34,904 nucleotides of DNA. Source: Mycolicibacterium komanii. Its GTDB lineage: Bacteria > Actinomycetota > Actinomycetes > Mycobacteriales > Mycobacteriaceae. Within the stretch, counting starts at the first letter, position 1, and the number at the start of each line of letters is the position of its first letter. The stretch is from positions 1 to 34,904 of the forward strand of contig NZ_CVTA01000027.1 of NCBI RefSeq assembly GCF_001050035.1. The letters run 5' to 3'. Of the stretch, positions 30,645-34,904 are shown piece by piece. The notes under the pieces were generated by a model. The model worked only from the letters and a program-made list of their open reading frames with translations, was not told the origin of the DNA and ran no database searches. A program made the translations under genes and the position numbers.

Positions 30645-31352
30645 GTGACGCTCGTGCTCACCGCGCACGGCAGCGCCGACCCGCGCTCCGCCGCGGTGAC
30701 GCACGCCGTCGCGGGCCGCATCCGGAGACTACGGCCCTGGCTCGACGTCCGTCCGGCGTTTTTGGAGCAGAACGGGCCCAGCCTGCTCGACACGTTGAGC
30801 GGCTTGCACTCCCCCGGCGTGGTGGTTCCGTTCCTGTTGGCCAGCGCATTTCACGCGCGCGTGGACATCCCGGCGGTCATCGGCGAGTCGGGGGCGATGG
30901 TCGATCGGGCCGAAGTGCTCGGTGAGGATCCGGCGTTGCTGACGGTGTTGCGCCAGCGGCTGGCCGAGCTCGGCGTCTCCCCCGACGACGAGGGCGTGGG
31001 CGTCCTCGTCGTCGCGGTCGGATCGTCACGCCCGGACGCGAATGCCAGGACCGCGACCGTCGCCCAGGTGCTGCGGTCCGGAACCCGCTGGGCGGGGGCC
31101 GAAGTCGCGTTCGCCACCGGGCCGTACGCCGATCTTCCCGACGCCGCCGGGCGCCTGCGCTCTCGCGGTGCCGAACGTCTGGTCATCGCGCCGTGGTTTC
31201 TCGCGCACGGCCGGATCACCGATCGAGTCGCCGAATACGCTGCGGCGCAAGGTATCGCGATGGCCGAGCCGCTCGGCTCGCACAACCTCGTTGCGGCGAC
31301 CGTGATGGACCGCTACGACGCGGTCACCGCGGGCGCCGCGGCCGCCGCCTGA
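30645..31352 (+). CDS. che1: Sirohydrochlorin chelatase family protein (CbiX/SirB-like, Che1)
   Basis: Protein of 235 residues with two repeated half-domains of the CbiX/SirB chelatase family: LVLTAHGSADPRSAA at the N-terminus and PFLLASAFHARVDIP supply the metal-binding His of half one; VIAPWFLAHGRITDRV is the second-half counterpart. The family inserts Fe2+ or Co2+ into sirohydrochlorin; beside sirA the likely job is making siroheme for sulfite reductase. GTG start after GAGG, which overlaps the cysH stop, 7 nt downstream of it; the longer in-frame ORF inside cysH is rejected. Same order as Rv2391-Rv2392-Rv2393 in M. tuberculosis. It converges on the methyltransferase gene with a 7-bp gap. 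Confidence 0.88.
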   Translation: MTLVLTAHGSADPRSAAVTHAVAGRIRRLRPWLDVRPAFLEQNGPSLLDTLSGLHSPGVVVPFLLASAFHARVDIPAVIGESGAMVDRAEVLGEDPALLTVLRQRLAELGVSPDDEGVGVLVVAVGSSRPDANARTATVAQVLRSGTRWAGAEVAFATGPYADLPDAAGRLRSRGAERLVIAPWFLAHGRITDRVAEYAAAQGIAMAEPLGSHNLVAATVMDRYDAVTAGAAAAA

Positions 31353-31359
31353 CCGGGCG

Positions 31360-32430
31360 TCAGGGCCGAATCTCGAACACGTTGTTGAACGGTGTCTGCG
31401 CGGCCAGCCGGAACCGGCCGAAGCCGGCCTCGGTCACGACGTCGCGGATGCGGGCCGGACCCGCCTGAGTGCCCAGCGCCATGCCGACCGGCTGCGCCAT
31501 CGACGACGGTGTGCACAGCAGCGTGGAGAAACCGTAGTACGCGCGCCCGATCGGGTTGAGGTTGTCTTCGACGCGGTCGCCGGCAGCCGGTTCGACCACC
31601 ATCCACGTGCCGTCCTCGGCGATGACCTCGCGGATGTGGCGCGCTGCGCCGATCGGATCGCCCATGTCGTGCAGGCAGTCGAACATCGTCACCAGGTCGT
31701 ACGGCCCACCGTCGAAGGCGTCCGCGGCCGCGACACGGAAGTCGACCGCTGAGGTCGCCCCCGTGCGCTCGCGGGCCACGTCGATGGAGCCGGCGTGACC
31801 GTCCACGCCGACGAACGTCGACGCCGGGAACGCTTGTGCCATCAGCAATGTCGAAGCCCCGTGGCCGCATCCGACGTCGGCCACCCTGACGCCGGACGTC
31901 AGTTTGTCCACGACGCCGTCCAGCGCGGGGAGCCAGTCGTTCACCAGGTGCGCGGTGTATGTCGGGCGGAAGAACCGTTCGCAGCCGACGTGGACATCGG
32001 CGTTGTGGTCGCCCCAGCCGACTCCGCGACCGCTCGACGCCGCCTCGACGATCCGGGCGGCGTCGGCGGCGGTTCCGTGGGCGATCTGGAACAGGCCGCC
32101 GACGAACGCCGGGCTGGTCTCGTCGGTGAGGGCGACGGCCTGCTCAGGGGGAAGCCGGTACCGGCCGGTCTCGGGGTCGTATTCGACGAACGACCCGGCC
32201 GCTTGCGCGTTGAGCCACTCGCGGGCGTAGCGCCCGTCGGTGCCGGTGCGCTCGGCCAGTTCGGCCGGGGTGCTCGGGCCGTGTTCGGCCAGTGACCGGT
32301 AGTACCCGAGGCGGTCGCCCATGACCACGAGGGCGCAATTGAGTGCCGCGCCCGCCTCTTCGACCGCGCGGAAGACGAAATTCATCAGCTTGTCCTGGTC
32401 GACCAGGGTCGGTGTACTCGAGGTGTTCAT
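31360..32430 (-). CDS. SAM-dependent methyltransferase, Rv2258c-like with N-terminal winged helix
   Basis: Protein of 356 residues. The N-terminal part (about 20-105) looks like a winged-helix dimerisation domain (STPAELAERTGTDGRYAREWLNAQA) and the C-terminal part is a class I methyltransferase with the SAM loop VADVGCGHGAS, acidic VGVDGH, and TMFDCLHDMGDP. This arrangement is that of M. tuberculosis Rv2258c and plant-type O-methyltransferases. Substrate unknown. ATG at 32430 follows GGTGGGG; a GTG three codons upstream is possible. A perfect 20-bp palindrome lies 34 nt upstream. The gene follows cysA on the same strand and replaces the ggtB region that lies here in M. tuberculosis. Confidence 0.82.
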   Translation of the reverse strand: MNTSSTPTLVDQDKLMNFVFRAVEEAGAALNCALVVMGDRLGYYRSLAEHGPSTPAELAERTGTDGRYAREWLNAQAAGSFVEYDPETGRYRLPPEQAVALTDETSPAFVGGLFQIAHGTAADAARIVEAASSGRGVGWGDHNADVHVGCERFFRPTYTAHLVNDWLPALDGVVDKLTSGVRVADVGCGHGASTLLMAQAFPASTFVGVDGHAGSIDVARERTGATSAVDFRVAAADAFDGGPYDLVTMFDCLHDMGDPIGAARHIREVIAEDGTWMVVEPAAGDRVEDNLNPIGRAYYGFSTLLCTPSSMAQPVGMALGTQAGPARIRDVVTEAGFGRFRLAAQTPFNNVFEIRP

Positions 32431-32464
32431 ACACCCCACCCAACCAGGCGAATCGCCCGCGCGG

Positions 32465-32484
32465 AATGGGGCAATTGCCCCATT
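32465..32484. promoter_or_regulatory. Perfect 20-bp palindrome upstream of the methyltransferase gene
   Basis: AATGGGGCAATTGCCCCATT is its own reverse complement. It lies 12 bp after the cysA stop and 34 bp before the methyltransferase ATG. A dimer-binding operator or a cysA terminator stem are both possible; with no loop and no T-tract, an operator is preferred. Confidence 0.5.
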
Positions 32485-32496
32485 TCGATCGAAGAA

Positions 32497-33552
32497 TCAG
32501 GCCTTCGTCAGCGCCTCGTCATCGGCCTTGTCAGCGGGCGGGACGTTCGTGCCGCCCGGCAACGAAGGCACCCGGGTGGCGCGGACGTAGACCGTGTCGC
32601 CCTCCTTGAGGCCGAGCGCCTCGGCGTCGCCCCGGGTGATCTGCGCGGTGAACGGTGTCTGATCGCTCGCACTGTGCAACTCGACGCGAACCTCGAATCC
32701 CAACATTACGATCCGGTCGATGACCGCACGCAGCACACCGGTGGCCTGTACCGACTCGTCGCTCGACGCGATCGCCATGTCCGGATTGCGGCCGACGCGG
32801 ATGTCGTGCGGCCGGACCAGTGAACCGTTGAGCGAGGACACCGCACCGAGGAACGACATCACGAATGCGTTGGCCGGCGAGTCGTAAACCTCTGCGGGAG
32901 AACCGACTTGTTCGATGCGGCCCTTGTTCAGCACCGCGATACGGTCGGCGACGTCGAGCGCCTCGGCCTGATCATGAGTCACCAGCACCGTGGTCACGTG
33001 CACCTCTTCGTGCAACCGGCGCAGCCACGCCCGCAGATCCTCACGCACCTTGGCGTCCAGCGCGCCGAACGGCTCGTCGAGCAGCAGAACCTGCGGGTCG
33101 ACCGCCAACGCGCGGGCCAGCGCCATGCGCTGACGCTGGCCGCCGGAGAGTTGATTGGGGTATCGGGTCTGGAAACCGGCGAGCCCCACCACTTCGAGGA
33201 GGTTGTCGACCTTCTCGGCGATCTCGTCCTTGGGGCGCTTGCGGATCTTCAGCCCGAACGCGACGTTGTCCCGCACCGTCAGGTGTTTGAACGCCGCGTA
33301 GTGCTGAAACACGAACCCGATGCCGCGCCGCTGCGGCGGCACGTCGGTGACATCGCGTCCGTTGATCGTGATGGTGCCGGTGTCGGGCTGGTCCAGGCCC
33401 GCGATGGCCCGCAACAGCGTTGACTTGCCCGAGCCGCTCGGACCGAGCAGCGCGGTCAGCGACCCGGACGGCACCTCGAAGTCGACGTTGTCCAACGCCG
33501 CGAAGTCTCCGTAGCGCTTGTTGGCCCCACGCACGACGATTGCGTCCGTCAT
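32497..33552 (-). CDS. cysA: Sulfate/thiosulfate ABC transporter ATP-binding protein CysA
   Basis: ATPase of 351 residues that energises sulfate import. It has GPSGSGKST (Walker A), [15 protein letters not shown] (signature), [11 protein letters not shown] (Walker B and D-loop), VTHDQ (switch His), and a C-terminal TOBE-type regulatory domain (about 240-335). [13 protein letters not shown] is typical of the CysA/MalK branch. It lies 13 nt after cysW and is last of the cysT-cysW-cysA genes. The order equals Rv2397c-Rv2399c in M. tuberculosis. Confidence 0.95.
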   Translation of the reverse strand: MTDAIVVRGANKRYGDFAALDNVDFEVPSGSLTALLGPSGSGKSTLLRAIAGLDQPDTGTITINGRDVTDVPPQRRGIGFVFQHYAAFKHLTVRDNVAFGLKIRKRPKDEIAEKVDNLLEVVGLAGFQTRYPNQLSGGQRQRMALARALAVDPQVLLLDEPFGALDAKVREDLRAWLRRLHEEVHVTTVLVTHDQAEALDVADRIAVLNKGRIEQVGSPAEVYDSPANAFVMSFLGAVSSLNGSLVRPHDIRVGRNPDMAIASSDESVQATGVLRAVIDRIVMLGFEVRVELHSASDQTPFTAQITRGDAEALGLKEGDTVYVRATRVPSLPGGTNVPPADKADDEALTKA

Positions 33553-33565
33553 CTGTTCCTTCTTC

Positions 33566-34381
33566 CTACGCCTTGCCCGCCCGGACCCGCCGCGCGTCGA
33601 GGACCAACTGCGCGACCAACACCACCACCGCCACGGCCATCAACAGCGTCGACACCGCGTAGGCGCCGTATTCGGCGCCGCGGGTGTAGCGGTCCGATAC
33701 CAACAGTGTGAGGGTTTGCGAGCTCCCCGGCAGATTCGAGGACACCATCAGCACGGCGCCGTACTCCCCGAGCGTGCGCGCGATCGTCAACACGACGCCG
33801 TAGGTCAGACCCCACCGGATCGACGGCAGCGTCACCCGCCAGAACGTCTGCCACCACTGCGAGCCCAGCGTGGCCGCGGCCTCTTCCTGATCGGTGCCGA
33901 TCTCGTGCAGCACCGGTTCGACCTCGCGGATCACGAACGGCACCGTCACGAAGACGCTGGCGAGCACGATGCCGGGAAACCCGAAGATGATCTTGAACCC
34001 GAGGTTGTTCTCCACAAAACCGAACAACCCGGCCGAGCCCCACAACAGGATCAGCGCGACACCGACCACCACCGGGGACACCGCGAACGGCAGGTCGATG
34101 ACGGCCTGTAGCGCGCTCTTGCCGCGAAACTTGTTGCGTGCCAACACCAATGCGGTCGGAATGCCGAACAACACGTTGAGCGGCACCACGATCGCGACCA
34201 CCAGAAGCGACAGGTTCAGCGCCGATATGGCCGCCGGGGTGCTGATCGATTCGACGAACGCGCCGACGCCCGGCGAGAAGGTGCGCCACAAGATCAACCC
34301 GACCGGCACGACGACCAGGATGACGACGTAGGCCAGCGCGAGGTAGCGCAGCAGGTGTTTGACGACGGGCGACAGCGTCAT
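33566..34381 (-). CDS. cysW: Sulfate ABC transporter permease CysW
   Basis: Integral membrane protein of 271 residues (M. tuberculosis CysW about 272) with about six helices and the permease EAA loop [21 protein letters not shown] that docks on CysA. It starts [20 protein letters not shown] and contains the CysW-like [16 protein letters not shown] overlaps the cysT stop as ATGA; the longer ORF running back into cysT in another frame is rejected. It forms the channel with CysT. Confidence 0.94.
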   Translation of the reverse strand: MTLSPVVKHLLRYLALAYVVILVVVPVGLILWRTFSPGVGAFVESISTPAAISALNLSLLVVAIVVPLNVLFGIPTALVLARNKFRGKSALQAVIDLPFAVSPVVVGVALILLWGSAGLFGFVENNLGFKIIFGFPGIVLASVFVTVPFVIREVEPVLHEIGTDQEEAAATLGSQWWQTFWRVTLPSIRWGLTYGVVLTIARTLGEYGAVLMVSSNLPGSSQTLTLLVSDRYTRGAEYGAYAVSTLLMAVAVVVLVAQLVLDARRVRAGKA

Positions 34382-34904
34382 TGCGCCAGCTCCCGTCGGG
34401 CCGCGCGCGAGCCGATCGCGCGCAGGATGAACAGCACGACGAACGAGATCAGCAGCAGCACAATCGAAATCGCCGCGGCGCCGGTACGGTCGTCGTTCTC
34501 GATCAGGGTGCGGATCCACTGCGAAGACACCTCGGTCTCGCCGGGCACGGCGCCACCGATCAGGACGACGGAACCGAATTCGCCGATCGCGCGGGAGAAC
34601 GCCAGGCCGGCGCCCGACAGCAGCGACGGCAGCAGCGCGGGCAGCATCACCCTGGTGAAGATGACCCAGTTGTTGGCGCCCAACGACGCCGCGGCTTCCT
34701 CGATCTCGCGGTCCAGTTCCAGCAGCACCGGTTGCACGGACCGCACCACGAACGGCAGCGTGACGAACAGCAGCGCCACCCCGATGCCCCACTTGGTGTG
34801 CTGCAGGTGCAGCACCACCGAGCTGGCCGTGCCGTAGAGCGCGAGCATGACCAGGCTGGCCACGATCGTCGGCAGCGCGAACGGCAGGTCGATCACCGAA
34901 TCGA
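34378..34904 (-). CDS. cysT: Sulfate ABC transporter permease CysT (5' end outside window)
   Basis: C-terminal 174 residues of a permease, open to the window edge. It contains the CysT hallmark VIDLPFALPTIVASLVMLAL, the EAA loop EEAAASLGANNWVIFTRVMLP and GEFGSVVLIGGAVPGETEV. It pairs with CysW, with which it overlaps by 4 nt. The substrate-binding protein gene (subI/sbp) would be expected further right. Confidence 0.93.
   Translation of the reverse strand, partial: DSVIDLPFALPTIVASLVMLALYGTASSVVLHLQHTKWGIGVALLFVTLPFVVRSVQPVLLELDREIEEAAASLGANNWVIFTRVMLPALLPSLLSGAGLAFSRAIGEFGSVVLIGGAVPGETEVSSQWIRTLIENDDRTGAAAISIVLLLISFVVLFILRAIGSRAARRELAQ

Noticed and set aside
34382..34792. CysW read as a 408-residue protein
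   Set aside because: The extra N-terminal part is the cysT gene in another frame; the ATG at 34381 overlapping the cysT stop gives the expected 271 residues.

Overview
The window is high-GC DNA from a Mycobacterium/Mycolicibacterium-type actinobacterium. It carries most of a mycobactin (mbt) siderophore locus, followed by the heme-chaperone, sulfite-reduction and sulfate-uptake genes that also follow mbt in M. tuberculosis (hemW, sirA, cysH, che1, cysA-cysW-cysT). Complete coding overlaps (GTGA, ATGA, TGATG) and IdeR-type iron boxes support the gene calls. I cannot name the species.

Left half (about 1-20,000). Reading leftward: mbtB (aryl carrier-cyclization-adenylation-carrier NRPS, no thioesterase domain); an ATGA-coupled pair of IrtAB/YbtPQ-like ABC half-transporters; a stand-alone thioesterase (mbtT) preceded by a 21-codon ORF; then mbtC, mbtD and mbtE, each overlapping the next. 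mbtE is cut by the window edge. Reading rightward: a luciferase-like, putatively F420-dependent oxidoreductase between the transporter pair and mbtB, and mbtA, divergent from mbtB. Five 19-bp IdeR-like boxes lie before mbtT (two), the transporter pair, mbtB/mbtA and the iterative PKS.

Middle (about 20,000-26,650). A 1,723-residue iterative type I PKS (KS-AT-TH/DH-KR-ACP) is convergent with mbtA and has its own IdeR-like box. Its length, domain order and motifs are those of 6-methylsalicylic acid synthases. No salicylate synthase (mbtI) is visible between mbtA and hemW, where M. tuberculosis has it. The inference is that this locus makes its own 6-methylsalicylate cap: PKS makes 6-MSA, MbtA adenylates it and loads MbtB, MbtB adds the oxazoline, and MbtE plus MbtC/D extend the chain. 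A SigL-like ECF sigma/anti-sigma pair follows; the anti-sigma factor lacks the usual zinc ligands.

Right part (26,750-34,904). hemW is divergent from a sulfite-reduction operon (sirA-cysH-che1) that is preceded by a leaderless polycysteine leader peptide and a hairpin covering the sirA ribosome-binding site. An Rv2258c-like methyltransferase follows on the minus strand, then cysA, cysW and a truncated cysT. Two diverged copies of a 66-bp palindromic repeat sit at gene ends. No gene-free stretch exceeds 300 bases.
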